A stretch of 64,000 bases of DNA. Source: Clarkia xantiana subsp. parviflora. Lineage: Eukaryota; Streptophyta; Magnoliopsida; Myrtales; Onagraceae. The stretch is taken from the NCBI GenBank assembly GCA_036873135.1, contig JAPTYO010000053.1, forward strand, positions 1 through 64,000. The letters run 5' to 3'. A program made the position numbers and the translations under genes. Below, in pieces: positions 39,187-51,305 of this stretch (positions are counted from its first letter, which is position 1; each line of letters opens with the position of its first letter). The notes beneath the pieces were generated by a model that searched no databases, was not told where the DNA came from, and was given only the letters and a program-made list of their open reading frames with translations.

Positions 39187-42059
39187 GGCTTTGTTAGAGA
39201 AACTGTACATAGCCATGGAGGTCAGGAGCCAACTAAGTTCGGGTTTCGAATGTAAGTAAGCAGGTGAGGATTTAGCGCGATTTGTATATACATGATGAGA
39301 TGTCATGGCATGCATTTAGGGTGAATTTGTCGAAATTGAGTATTAATTAGTTGTAAGTATGTTGGTTGAATGAGGGGAGCAGATCAATTGAGTTCATGGT
39401 AGAAATATGTTTTTTTGTAAAATCTAGTGGAAGATTATTTGTTTTATAAGTGGGTTGTACTGGGAATGTAATTCTGTATATTGGTTGCGATTCATATGTT
39501 AATACATCACTTTGCCTCCTGTTATGTCACTTTTCCCCCTTTTTGTTAATGTAATTTTGTAACACTTTGAAGCGCATTTACTTTGAAAATGTACTCCATT
39601 TGAAAGTTCATCTCTGAAATAATATAACAATGGGTAAATTAAGTTTTAAGACTCTAAACGGTATGGACTTCTAAGAGTCTCAATTTTTTATTTAATTTTT
39701 AAGAGTATCAACTTTTTATTTAGTTTTTGAGAGTTTTATATTTGAAAAGTGTTAATGATTATCATGTCAAGACTTGATACATCTAGTTAGGACTCGTCCT
39801 GACTCGATATCATGTCAAACATGTTCACATTATAGGCGAGACCCATGGCTACACACGAACCATTAAAATTCTAAATCAAACATGAATCAATTTGCCGAGT
39901 TAGGGGCTATAACAATATGAGTTTAACTACAATACAATTGATTCCATTTGCAAATTAATTTACAACCAAAATTCAAACACATCGAAATTTGTGCCGCGTT
40001 TTTATGATTACTTTAAAATCAAATTCATTATCTCTCCATAGGATTGTAAATTCAATTGTATTTACAACCGATTGGTGGTTTTTTTTTTTTTTTTCAATTC
40101 CTAATAATATAAGCACTTGGTGACTCATCAATAAAGTTGTTACCAATTAATATATAACTATATAAGCATTTGGTGAGTCATCAATAACGCTTGTTACTAT
40201 TGTTAGTTTTGGGTAGAAATCAACAAATTTGTTATTAATAATGTGTAGCATCGTGTGGGCGTCCAATGGGAGTAAATAAATAAATAAATAAATAATAAAC
40301 AAATAAATAAATAAATAGGAGGCTAACCCTAAAGTTTTCATTATTTGTCAATTATCAATATTAAAAAAAAAACCTAGGCAGTAGGCCATAGCTATCTAGC
40401 AAGCCCCATTTTTTTGTTTTATATATTTTTCATTTTTATAACACACTATTATTGTACGTATGCCACATTGCCACTATGACTATACACCTATAATTGTATT
40501 ATTATTTATGTGTTTACTAAAAATATAAAATTAGGTGAGTGTCAAAGTCAGATATAAAAGGTTCGTTCATCCCCCTTAATCTACGTCCCTCGTCAAGTTG
40601 GTGAATCAAATAATTACATGTCAACAAAAAGAAACCCCCCTATTATAGAAAGACGTGATCAAATTTAAGTGGTATTGTTTTCTTATTCTATTTTTGTTTT
40701 TTATGAAAATCGATTTTACTAAGATGACAAATTGTATGTGAGTAGATGAATGGCATATGTGAAAAATTTGACAAAATGAATATAATTATGACGAATTATA
40801 ATTTGTTAGTTTATATTCGAGCGGACAAATTATTAATTATAATCTTTTTAGATAAATTGTAAGCTCACGTTTTAATATTTAGAAAAATTGTTAGTTAAAA
40901 CTTTGTTGGATAATTTGTTAATACATGTTTTGATTTGTGAATAATTTGTTAGCTCAAGTTTCTTTGTTATGAATAATTTGCTAGTTCACGCATGAAAAAA
41001 AAATTGTGTTTGAGCAAAAATATGGCAGAACGATAACATAATAACACGAACACGATTAGCCTCATATAATTTTCGTATCATGTTCGTATTTATATATCAC
41101 GATAAAGTGTGCTAGTAAGTATAACTATTGAGTAATTAAAACTCCAATAAGTGGTTTAACATTTAAAGTTTCTCGGATATATTACAGACTTATGAATACT
41201 GATATATTAATTCATAGTTTTTTATATATGAAGTTAATTATTTTGATTTTTTATTAAAACACTTATATATATATATATATATATATTTGAATAACTTAAC
41301 ACAACATAATAGAACAATATAAACACGCATGAAAAAATTCTATATCGTGTTCGTATTTAAAAACTATAATATATATGATAACTTATTATATGTGTTCGTG
41401 TTCAGTAAATTTAACACGACACGAATACTAACACGTATAATATGAATATGACGAATTGACAGCTAATACGATTGCAAAAAGAAAAGAGAGACAGACAACC
41501 TGCGATGTCGATTGGAATGAGGGGAAGTGGCGGCCATGCAAAGGAGAATAAGCACGTGGAAGTGTTGCATGAAAACGTGGTTCGTACCTTCAGATGTCGG
41601 ACCGGGCCCCACCTTTCTCCATTGTCCGCCCGCCACGTCACCCCCTTCCATCATTGTCTGCTCCTGCTTTCTGGGCAAACCACCCTTTCCCAATACCGCT
41701 TCCTGGTTTTGTCTTTGTAAAACCAATGGGCAATGGCGTCCTATTTGAGGTATGAGACACGTCGCATTATTATTCCTTATATAGTTGCATTGAGTAGCCA
41801 AATATATCCTTAAGTTAAAACCGCTTATAGAGGGCGCCCACGGTCCCAATTACAAAACCAGAAACCGGTCACTGGTTTTGCTTTAAAGCAGCTTGCGGGT
41901 TCCCGAAAACCAGGAAATCATTTGTTTAATGTTTCTTTGCACTCCCACTCTCGTATCGTATGTGGCGATTCGACCGATCCATTTCCCACCGACTTGCGTG
42001 CTTCCCACGCGCTTCACTACCAACTAATTAACATCCCATATATATATATATATGTATGG
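39187..42059. other. Intergenic DNA with simple and decayed repeats
   Basis: No gene is supported. Contents: two and a half copies of a 28-bp repeat at 39675-39735; a T-run near 40079-40094; a (TAAA)n tract at 40272-40317; a run of degenerate AATTTGTTAG-type repeats of about 50 bp at 40790-40990; a (TA)n tract at 41263-41287; cacgaacacg/acacgacacg transposon-like remnants at 41040-41440. The frames at 41411-41849 overlap on both strands in a GC-richer patch and show no family features. Confidence 0.5.
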
Positions 42060-42350
42060 CTCATAGAGGGCTCGACTCAGCCTTCTGTGGCTTAATCTGA
42101 ACCAGGGCCCCCTAATCCGGAGCCCCTTATGCCCTAAATCGGGGTCGGCCGGTCTAAATTGGTGGTGGCTGTCTCCAATTTGTGATGTGGCTACAATTGG
42201 GGTCGTCCATTGTCAATTGGGATGGTGGCCGACCCCGATTAGTGGTGGTTAGTTTTGATTTGGTGGCGGCCAGTCCTGATTCGTGATGCATGACCTCGAT
42301 TGGTGATTTCTGGTTTCGATCGTGGTGATTGGCGCCTTGGGTGATGGCAG
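42060..42350. repeat. GC-rich patch of degenerate GGTGGTGGC/AATTGGGG repeats
   Basis: Against AT-rich surroundings this 290-bp patch is G-rich and repeats loose variants of CCGATT-GGTGGTGG-CCAGTCC, roughly every 25-40 bp. There is no open frame of note. It could be a decayed minisatellite or the interior of a transposon whose A-rich flank follows. Confidence 0.5.
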
Positions 42351-42359
42351 TAGACTTGG

Positions 42360-42590
42360 AATGTGATCATATAAAAAAAAAAATGAACTAAATTGTAAAG
42401 ATTAAAACTTAGAAATAAATTGGAGGACTAAACTGAATAAAATAAAGTATTTAACGGTCAATTAACACGGATTTACCAAAAATCTATAACATGCAAACAT
42501 ATGACACCAAAAGCTTACAAAAAATCATACAACATCAAAAGTCAAGTTTGATTAAACATATGACACGAAAAGACATACACATATAATAGG
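42360..42590. repeat. Half-element related to the 565-1105 foldback
   Basis: The order of motifs matches the right arm of the foldback at 565-1105: GGACTAAACTGAA, then AAATCTATAACATGCAAACATATG with ACACCAAAA, then AAACATATGACACGAAAAGACAT near the end. Similarity is patchy, so it is a diverged relative rather than a recent copy. Confidence 0.5.
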
Positions 42591-43094
42591 TTTCAAGTAA
42601 AGTTAAAATTACATGGTATTCAGAGCTGCTAAACTCTAAGGAGTATTTCTACATACTTTACAAACACCATGAGTGTGGTAGTTTTTTTATATTATTTTTC
42701 TGATACTCTAAATTTGAATCGTGTAGAGAAATTGACATATACAATGATATAATGATATGATACAAATTTTAGATGTAAAAAGAAAATACACTTTTAAAGT
42801 TTTAGATATATATATATATATATATTAATTGAGCCATTCTAATGATTAAAAAAGGAAGTACATTTTCAAAACATATTAGAAAATGCATGATAACATCATT
42901 ATTATTATCTTTGAAAAAAGAACTAATTTCCCAAAAATAATGAAAAGAAAAGAAAATGTCTCTCTATATATTTCCCAAGAATACCAGGTTCTTCTCCTCC
43001 TTCCACCATCTTCCTAAACCGAAAACCAGATACATCTTCTACCTAAACCTCTCCTATCCTCTGTTCTTCATCTTCTTCTTCTTCTGCAACTGAA

Positions 43095-44023
43095 ATGAGG
43101 ATGAGCTGCAATGGCTGCCGAGTGCTGAGAAAAGGCTGCAGCGAAAACTGTAGCATCAGACCTTGTCTTCAGTGGATCAAGAGCCCAGACGCCCAAGGCA
43201 ACGCTACCGTCTTCCTCGCCAAGTTCTACGGCCGCGCTGGACTCATGAACCTCATCGCCGCCGGACCGGAGCACCTCCGTCCCGGTAAGTTTGGAAATTT
43301 CCGATATGGGTTTACTTTTCTTCGCGGCATTGCCGGCCGGCGGTTCCGTACTGACAGTGAAAGCTCTGTTTCTACCATGCAGCGATTTTCCGGTCACTGT
43401 TGTACGAAGCTTGTGGTCGGATCGTGAACCCGATCTACGGCTCGGTCGGGCTGCTATGGTCGGGAAGCTGGCAGCTGTGTCAAGCCGCCGTGGAGGCGGT
43501 CCTCAAGGGCGCGCCGATCACTCCGATCGCCTCCGACGTGGCGGTGACCAGCGATGGGCCGCCGCTGAAGGCGTACGATATACGGCACGTTTCCAAGGGT
43601 GAGAGCTCTGCTGTGGCCAGCGACCAACGCCACCAGGTCAAAACGCAGCGCCGCTTCAAGCGCCGCGCCGATCCGGCGAAGTCGCTGCCATGCAACGGCT
43701 CGGGCGACGAGGCGGTCCGGTCGCCGAGCCACGAGTCGTCGCTCAGCCACCAGTCGGTAGAGCTTAGAGCGAATGTGGATGGCGATAGCAAGGATGTTGA
43801 GAGCCTGGTGTCGGAGGAGACGGCGGAAGCCTCGGCGCCGGAGAGGGCGGAGGAACGAGGAGGAGCTGGATGGACTGTTGAGGTAGGGGAAATCGGGCTG
43901 GAGCTGACTCTGGGGCTTGAGACGGTGGCGCGTGCTAACCACACGGTGCCGGTCAAAAAGAGAAGATTCGACGACCGAGGTTTGACCGAGCGTGGCGCGT
44001 GCAAGGTGGTGTTAGGGCTTTAA
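43095..44023 (+). CDS. LBD41: LOB-domain transcription factor, class II, LBD41-like
   Basis: Two exons, 43095-43284 and 43383-44023, giving 276 residues; the single intron sits in the usual LBD position. The LOB domain (about residues 3-109) begins with the zinc-coordinating C-x2-C-x6-C-x3-C block (Cys5, 8, 15, 19), followed by the [14 protein letters not shown] and [15 protein letters not shown] segments typical of class II. The variable C-terminal half is Ser/Glu-rich and carries LELTLGL (236-242), an EAR-like repressor motif, and a basic KKRR (255-258) that may be a nuclear signal. In Arabidopsis LBD41 is a strongly hypoxia-induced nuclear factor; that role here is inferred from homology. 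A TATA-like CTATATATTTC lies near 42964. LBD40 or LBD42 orthology cannot be excluded without a tree. The very GC-rich exon 2 creates long mirror frames on the other strand that I do not accept. Confidence 0.93.
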
Positions 44024-45159
44024 GCTGAAGCTTTTTAGGCTCTGTTAATTAATTTTGGTAGGATAAGTAAGTAGGTAGCTTTTTTTGTTTTAGGGTAATT
44101 TATATTTACTTTTTTTTTTTTTGGTTGTGAAATTGAGGTGTGCAAAGATGTCTGAGTATTCCTCTCCTTTTTAATAATTTATTTATTATTCACACAAAAT
44201 TCATGTTCATGAGTATACTATTATATGATCTTAAAAATATAATATTATATTATAAATAAAAAGTTGTAATTTTTTTTATATAATAATCTAATTTACTAAC
44301 TAATTTTTTTATTGTGAAGTAATGTGAAGAGTTTCCAATGAAATTTTTTTTGTTGCTAATATTAGAATTTTCTTTAAAAAAATGGGAATACAAATGAGTC
44401 GGGATGTCAATCTCATTAGAAACTCGAGCGCGAGACATATCTACTACTATATAACAAATTAATTAATAATAAAAAAGACATATATTATTTTAATATATTA
44501 ATTTAAAAGAAATTCAAGACATTAAATTTTCATTTAAATAAGGGATGATTATTAATTATATAATCATATTTCAGCCCTAAAAATTGGGCTAGGCCCATAT
44601 CTATATTTTTTAGGCCCGAACTGCATTTGATCTTTAGTTTGTGTGTGTTCCATTTTCATGATTTTCAGAGAAAACAAAGACAGAAAGCCGTCCTCTGCAA
44701 ACTCCATAGGAAAAACCCTAGATCCCGATCCTCAATGTACGATCAATTTGGTTAGAGTTGATGACTGTAAATCACTGAGAACACTGCCTATCTTTCAATT
44801 AGTGCAGCTTCTGTCGTATGGACGTTTGCCCGAAATACTGCTATTCGGCGATTCACTTCTCCCATCGTTACCTTTTAGCTGAAAGTGAGTCCATTTATAG
44901 CCTGAATTGCTTCAATTTGCGGTAATTAATCTATTTTTTAGATTCTGCAGCTGCTAAATAGAGAATCAGTGTCTCTAATGTTGAAACTTTGAGGTTTAGA
45001 GTTGCAAATTATGCGGAGGCAACGCTTAAAATCTGTACATTGGACTGAGTTCGATTTGGATTTGTCAGAATTCCTCTGGGACATCAGCCCTCTTTGAGTC
45101 TTCAGTAGCTGCTTCCCTGTGTGGTTTGTTTTGGTATTGCTGATTAGGAGCTTAGCATC
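44024..45159. other. LBD 3' flank and KH-gene promoter/leader
   Basis: AT-rich 3' flank of the LBD gene up to about 44560, then the promoter and leader of the KH gene. The leader appears to run from about 44640 and may contain an intron. The small frame at 44643-44882 lies in this leader and has no homology that I recognise. Confidence 0.5.
44585..44617. promoter_or_regulatory. Clustered site II (TGGGCY) elements
   Basis: TGGGCT at 44585-44590 is followed directly by AGGCCCA at 44591-44597, and a third AGGCCC at 44612-44617. Site II elements bind TCP factors and are typical of plant housekeeping promoters. They lie about 25-55 bp before the CT-rich leader of the KH gene. Confidence 0.55.
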
Positions 45160-48100
45160 ATGGATGGCAAAAGGAAGGATTTTTTCAAGAAACGTCCAAA
45201 TTCCCATTTTAAGAAGAAAGGGTTTAACAACAAGACACAACGTCTGACTAGTTCTAATCACGAACGATCGTCCAGCGGTGATGATCCAGCTGAGACAGTG
45301 TATCGGATACTTTGCCCCATGAATAAAATTGGGGGAGTTATAGGCAAAGGTGGTGGCAGAATAAAAGCATTAAGAGACGAGACAAAGTCGAAGATTACTG
45401 TTTCTGATTCAGTTCCTGGGTCGGATGAGAGAGTAATCACTATTTATAGTTCTGGTGCTAGAATTTTGAAGAAAAGCATTGATGATGAACCTGGTGAAAA
45501 GGATGATGTTGACAACATGAAACCACATTGTGCTGCTCAAGAAGCTCTTCTAAAGGTGCATGATAGAATGGTTGAGGAGGAGCTTTTTGGTGGAATGACA
45601 TTTGATGATGAAAATGACAACAGTACGGTCACTGTACGGCTCCTTGTTCCGAGTAATATGGTAGGCTGTCTTATAGGGAAAGGGGGAGATATAATTCAAA
45701 GGCTGCGAACTGAAACAGGGGCAGGCATCCGTGTTCTTCCTTCTGACCATCTCCCTACATGTGCTATGAGCACTGACGAACTGGTGCAGGTAGGTTAAAT
45801 CTTTCCGCTCACCTCTGTTTTTTAGCTCTACTTTGGATTTACTTTTATTGCGAAGTATACTACAGTTCGAGAGCATAAGGAAGCATTTGACTGCTGAGGT
45901 TTCAGTGATACAACCTAGCAATCATTTTGTTATTGTTATAAAAACTTCAGAAGGAACATTCATTAGACTTCAACCAGTTAGTGAGATTCTAGAATCTTAG
46001 ATTGGCATTAGAATAAGTGAAATGAGAGATGATTACGTTTTTTTATGGATAAGAACAATGAGGAATGCTTTAAGATTGAAGGATTAGGACAGCATAACCA
46101 AAGATAAGATGAAAGAAATGCAGTACATTTGGTTTTGGGAATGTGCTCTCTGCTTCTTATTCATTAGTAGATCAATTGGCTTCTGTTCTCCTAAGTCTTT
46201 CAGGAATTTCATTTGGAAACTGAGCATTATCCATCAGTTGGTCTGATGAGATCTATACATCCTTTCATGTCATGACCTCTCCCATATATCTTTGTTGAGT
46301 TTACTTAACTTTCTGTCTGATCAAGAAAAAATGTGCAAATCGTAAAGCTTGTTGCAAGTCTGATTTGGAATATCTATTGCAGATTTCAGCAAAATCTGAT
46401 GTTGCAAAGAGGGCTCTTTATCAAATTTCCACATTACTGCACAAGAATCCGCGTAAAGATGAACCTCCACCCAACTTTCCCGGCCCTCATGCTGGACAAG
46501 GTTTTCACCGAGCAAATGGTCCTATGCCACACATGCTTCGTCCTGGAATGCCCATGTCTCACCGACACTCTGAACCCTTTGGGATGCCTCCATCACCATG
46601 GATGGGGGATTATGGATCCCCACGAGCTAGATTTCCCTCTGGTGGTTATAATGGTGTTGCACCAGAACCAGTAATGAAAGCTGCAGGTGAATTTTCCATG
46701 AAAATTCTATGTTCCAGTGCAAAAATTGGAGTAGTTATTGGGAAGGGTGGCTATCATGTGAAGCAGCTGCAACAGGAGACTGGAGCTAGTATTCAGGTTG
46801 AAGATCCATCAGAAGAGAATGGAGAACGTGTAATTCGTGTCTATGCTGTTGAGGTCTGCCACTTTCTTCTCATGACAGTTAATTCTCTTAATATTGGCCA
46901 TGTTTAGAGGTTTGTCCATCTAGTTCTACTGGATGATTGAACTTTAATTGTTTTAGGATGCTGGGAATCCTAGATCACAAACCATCGATGCGATTCTTCA
47001 GCTTCAGAATGAAACGAGCGAACTTTCTGCTGACGGAACTATTACTACAAGACTTCTTGTGCCATCTGCTAAGGTTGGTTGCATTATTGGACAAGGAGGT
47101 CAAATCATTAATGAGATGAGGAAACGGAGTCGGGCAGATATTCGTGTCATTTCCAAGGAGGAAAGGCCAAAGTGTGCTTCTGAAGAAGAGGAGCTTGTTC
47201 AGGTTGTCTTTTGAAATGATTTTGGCTCCTTATATCTGATAATTGCTTTTACTGCCAGCTTTGCATTTGTAAATATAAACTGATTCTTAGTTTTTGTCAT
47301 CTAGATTTCGGGAAATCAAGGGGTTGCTAGAGATGCTCTTGGAGAGATTTCATCAAGACTTAGAGCTAGGATTCTAAGGGATGCTCCACCTGCACCTCCT
47401 CCACCAAATCTCGCATTTGAAGGAAGGTTACCTGCTTTACCGACCCATCATCATCCTGGGATGGTTGGATTGGGCAGAACTGGAGGTTATGAAAGTTACA
47501 AGGTATCTTTAAACCTATCCCTTCCGCTGCCAAATTCTAGTTTTGTCTTGCTTCTTTATTTTCAGGATGGCCATTTTTTCAAAATGTTTTACTTTTGAAT
47601 TGTTATGGATCATATTTCTTATATTGATTATGCTTCACAACCAATTGTAACTCAAAATGGGAAAAAAAGAAAAAAGCAAGCCCTGTGAGAAGAGGTTTGG
47701 GCTTGAGAAAATCAGGATTACCTTCAATTTGATATTTTCTGAATGTTGCATTTCATTGAGAAACAACAAGATCCATTATCAATATTATTGTATGTCTCTC
47801 TTTGTGCATCTCACCCATAGGAAATGTGTGCACATGTCTGAAAAACATAATCCGAACATGAACATAACTAGTTTCATCTGTCAATATTATCTGGATAGAA
47901 CACGGCTGCCTTTTCTAGGTTTTCCTTATATATACATATATTTGCAATATTTACTACTGTGTTATTTACTATATAGGAGCTTATTTGGTTTATATTTTGT
48001 TATCCTTCTGTTATGAAGGGTGAGTTGCATGAATATGATCCCCATGGCTACCCAGGCCCACAAGTAGAAAGAGGTTTTCTTCCATCAAACTCAGGAATAA

Positions 48101-48873
48101 AGGTTGCTGCTCATGAATATGACCCACACACTTACCCGCCTCCACGAGCAGCTCCTAGGTACTATAATATCAAATTTCTTAAAAAAAACCATCATCATCA
48201 AGATAGTTTTCCATGAAGAGTTGAGATTTTTATAAATATATAAATTTAATGAATCTAGGTACCCTGAGGTTAGCAGCGATTTGGAGGCTAGAATTGCAAA
48301 TAAGATGGTCAGTTCCTCAATGGGATTTGGGAGTAGCAGCTTCCCTAACCACGGCGAGGTAATGCAGAAAAAGCATATGACTAAAGTTTCCTCTATTATT
48401 TCTGATGATGAACTATGAAGCCCTTATTAGATAGCATCAGCTTGAGCCTTCATTGTTGGGATTCCTTGGCCTTGAAGCAACTAAAGTTCAATTATTCTGG
48501 GTTTCATTTCATTTATCTGAAAAGATTGCTCTTTATTGGATTGCATTCTTAAATAAGTACAATTTGTGTTAATGTATGATAGCAGTTTAGTGGAAGAAGG
48601 CTGGAGCATCCAGATCAGCATCCCGGTGGGCCCGACCCCGTCCTCTACAATCCCTATGCAGCTTCTTCGGGGCCCACGCCACATACACAGCAGGGACCAC
48701 CATATCCGAACATGGTCAACCAACAGGAGCCGAGACAAAGTCCATTTGTTCCACAGCGTGGTCTGTATCCTCATGACTCTAACAGTACTCCTCATCCTGC
48801 TGCTTCAGCGACGCAATTCAGTGCCTACCATTACCAAGGCCCGAGTGCCCAACAAGGTTCGTACCAATACTGA
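45160..48873 (+). CDS. Four-KH-domain RNA-binding protein, HEN4/At4g18375-like
   Basis: Seven exons: 45160-45789, 46383-46853, 46957-47202, 47305-47502, 48019-48158, 48259-48358, 48586-48873, giving 690 residues. KH domains start near residues 46, 156, 313 and 395. Their GXXG loops are GKGG (62-65), GKGG (173-176), GKGG (330-333) and GQGG (412-415), all intact. The N terminus is Lys/Arg/Asn-rich; the C-terminal 220 residues are low-complexity, rich in Pro, Gly, His, Tyr and Gln, ending SYQY. Paired KH modules bind single-stranded RNA. Relatives such as HEN4 act in nuclear pre-mRNA processing of floral regulators, but that specific role is not implied here. HEN4 itself has five KH domains; this protein has four, so it fits the At4g18375-type subgroup better. 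Each KH repeat ends at a splice junction after ELVQ (exons 1 and 3), showing the tandem duplication history. Confidence 0.93.
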
Positions 48874-49347
48874 CAAGACAACCTTGGACAGGGCAGTTTT
48901 GTACCATAACACCATCACCATTGTATTTGTTTAAGATAAAGTTGAGATTTTCAAGATACAGTGAGGAATTGCAGAATGCAGAGTTACACTATTGTGCTTT
49001 GATAGGTACTTACTATGTACAATTCATTCCAAAAAATGAAATGAAGAAGCTTTGTAATTCAAAATGGTGTTGCTCATTCCTCTGGTTGCAAAATATCTTT
49101 AGTCTCAGACTCTCAGTATATACAACAAATCATTATTGCTTACTGGGAGCAGCCTTTGGTATAGTAGTCTACATAGAAGGCCATAGAGCTATGAGATTCG
49201 AACTTTTAGTGACGCGATTTAGAAAACGTCACTACCGTGTCCTCCCAGCATTATGATCCTAATCAGTAATTACATCACCAAATATACTGAAAGAAAACCA
49301 AAAAACACTATAATAAGTAAGAATTGTCGGTTTTGCCACTGACCGTG
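48874..49347. other. Convergent 3' flanks of the KH and PPR genes
   Basis: Only about 470 bp separates two stop codons on opposite strands. The interval must hold both 3'UTRs and polyadenylation sites. No further gene is seen. Confidence 0.6.
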
Positions 49348-51305
49348 CTAGAACTTCTCAAGAACACTCATAGCAGTTTGCAGCATAACCCTTGCCTTTC
49401 TATCAGGAGTGCACCCATTTGCTTCCATTTCCCTGTATATCTCAGGAACCTTGTATCCAAACCACCCAAAACAACAGGTTCTTTCAACATACCGAATTCT
49501 CATGGTAAATAATCATCATTTAAGAAAAATAGAAGTAATTTCCACCTTATCATACTTTCTTGCTCTGATAAATGCTTTCATGAGTGTGCTATACGTTACC
49601 ACATCGGGACAGATACCCTATAGAGAGACGAAGAAGCAAATATATTGTTGACAAATCATGATGAAGGTAAAAAAAACTAAAAGTAGATTAATGTCTAATG
49701 CATCAGCAATACTAGAGAAGTTACCATTTCATCAATAAGATGGTAAATAGAGAGAGCCTCCTCGTACTTTCCAGCAACGCCAAATGCATTCATCAACATG
49801 TTCAGCATTATAAGGTTTAGTTCGATTCCTTCAGCTTCCATTAGCTGAAGCACCCTAATGGTCTCTTCCCACTGCCCCTGCATTAGTACAAATGTATATA
49901 TATATACCAATCGATCAAAATAGTAGTAATATAGATGGGAATGGTTTCAACGATGTTGATAAGAAAAAAACCGGACCTGCTGAGCATAAGCATTAGCTAA
50001 CACGCAATAGATACTTGTTGAAGGTTGAAGGCCTTGAGATTTCAGAGCAGATACACACTCTTCAGCATTTTGAAATTTCCCATATTGGCCATAAATATCT
50101 ACTAATACCGCGTAAATAGCACCACTCTCTCCATGGCCTCTGCATTTCATATGATCGAAAGTCTCCTTTATCAAATCCCACTTTCCTTGCTCCCCAAGGC
50201 GGCTAATTATCGTGATGAAGATCTTCGGATCAGGGTATAGCCCTTGTTCTTGCATCTCACTGAACAGCTCAAGAGCTTTGGTTAACTTTCCATCTTTACA
50301 GTGCCACCTGATCAGAGTATTCCAAGTGGTTACATCAGGCTTTACACCTTCTTGCTGCATTTTATCAAACACCTCCAAGGCGTCACTGAGCTCACCACAT
50401 TTACCAAAAGTATCAATCACGGCATTGTATATATGGCGATCGAGGACCATACCCATGTCTCTGATCTCTTTTATGACCCCCATTGCCTTCTTCCACATTC
50501 CGTTATCTCTGTAAAGACCAATGATTTTGCTGTAAGCAAATGAATTCAATTCTAAACCTCCTTGTTTCATTTCATTGATCACAGACCAAGTATCCTCCAA
50601 TCGACCAGCACCAACGTAGTAATCAAGAAGAATCTCGTAGGTTTCTTGGTTTCGACACAGACCTGCGGTTTCCATGGCGTCCAGGATCCTCGAAGCTAGC
50701 CCTAATTGGCCTTTCCTCAGAAAAGCCCTGAGCAAGACGTTGTAAAACTTGGGTCTTGGCCTGAACCCTAAGCTCAGCAGCTCCTGGAACAAAGCTTCGG
50801 CTTCCGAAGTCCTGCCGAGATTCCCAAGAGTCTCCAAGAGAGAAGCGTAGGATAAGGAGCTTGGTCTGATTCCGACAGCCTCCATCTGGGAGAGAAGAGC
50901 CATGGCTCCATCCATGTCCCGTGCTCTGCAGCAATCGCGAATCTGTCGATTGTAGAGCTTCAAAGAAAGCTCCTCCCCGTTCATAGAGTCACTGCAGCAG
51001 TTAGTGGACGAACTGTTTACAGCAGCAGGCATCGCCGCCGAGAGTGAGGCCGCGACTCCACCGCGCCGTGTGGGAGGAGATGAATTGATAAAGTATCGGC
51101 CTTTGAAGTGAAACGAGTGGAAGGAGAAGAGATTCTCGCCGGAAGAGATGGAAGCAGGTCTCGGCCGAGAGAGAAGCATAGAGACCGATGGTACGCAACG
51201 CTCCGGTATCGTTATGGAGAACAAGCAAGTCCAGAGAATGCCCAATCGATTACGGTAAGTTTCAAAGAATCCAAGCTCCTCGACCTTGACACGGAAACGG
51301 AGCAA
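49348..51305 (-). CDS. P-class pentatricopeptide repeat protein, organelle-targeted
   Basis: Four exons on the minus strand: 51305-49977, 49877-49725, 49617-49546, 49449-49348, all phase 0. The frame opens at 51305 (551 residues), but Met at 51179 gives a 509-residue protein starting MLLSRPRPASISSGENL, a Ser/Arg-rich start typical of an organellar transit peptide; I prefer that start. About ten tandem 35-residue PPR motifs follow, recognisable by YN/YS at helix A and P at motif ends (for example KPDVTTWNTLIRWHCKDGKL, PDVVTYSTLMKAF). No E, DYW or SMR tail is seen, so it is P-class. Such proteins bind organellar transcripts and affect their stability, splicing or translation; the target cannot be predicted here. 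The last three exons are short, unusual for a family that is mostly intronless. Confidence 0.88.

Noticed and set aside
41411..41849. Overlapping frames on both strands in a GC-richer intergenic patch
   Set aside because: Mutually exclusive frames without domain features, splice context or homology known to me.
43454..44004. Two long minus-strand frames opposite LBD exon 2
   Set aside because: They mirror a GC-rich coding exon; composition (Arg/Ser/Pro) is that of a complement frame and no family is recognisable.
48013..48216. Separate small gene before KH exon 6
   Set aside because: The frame is exon 5 of the KH gene extended into both introns.
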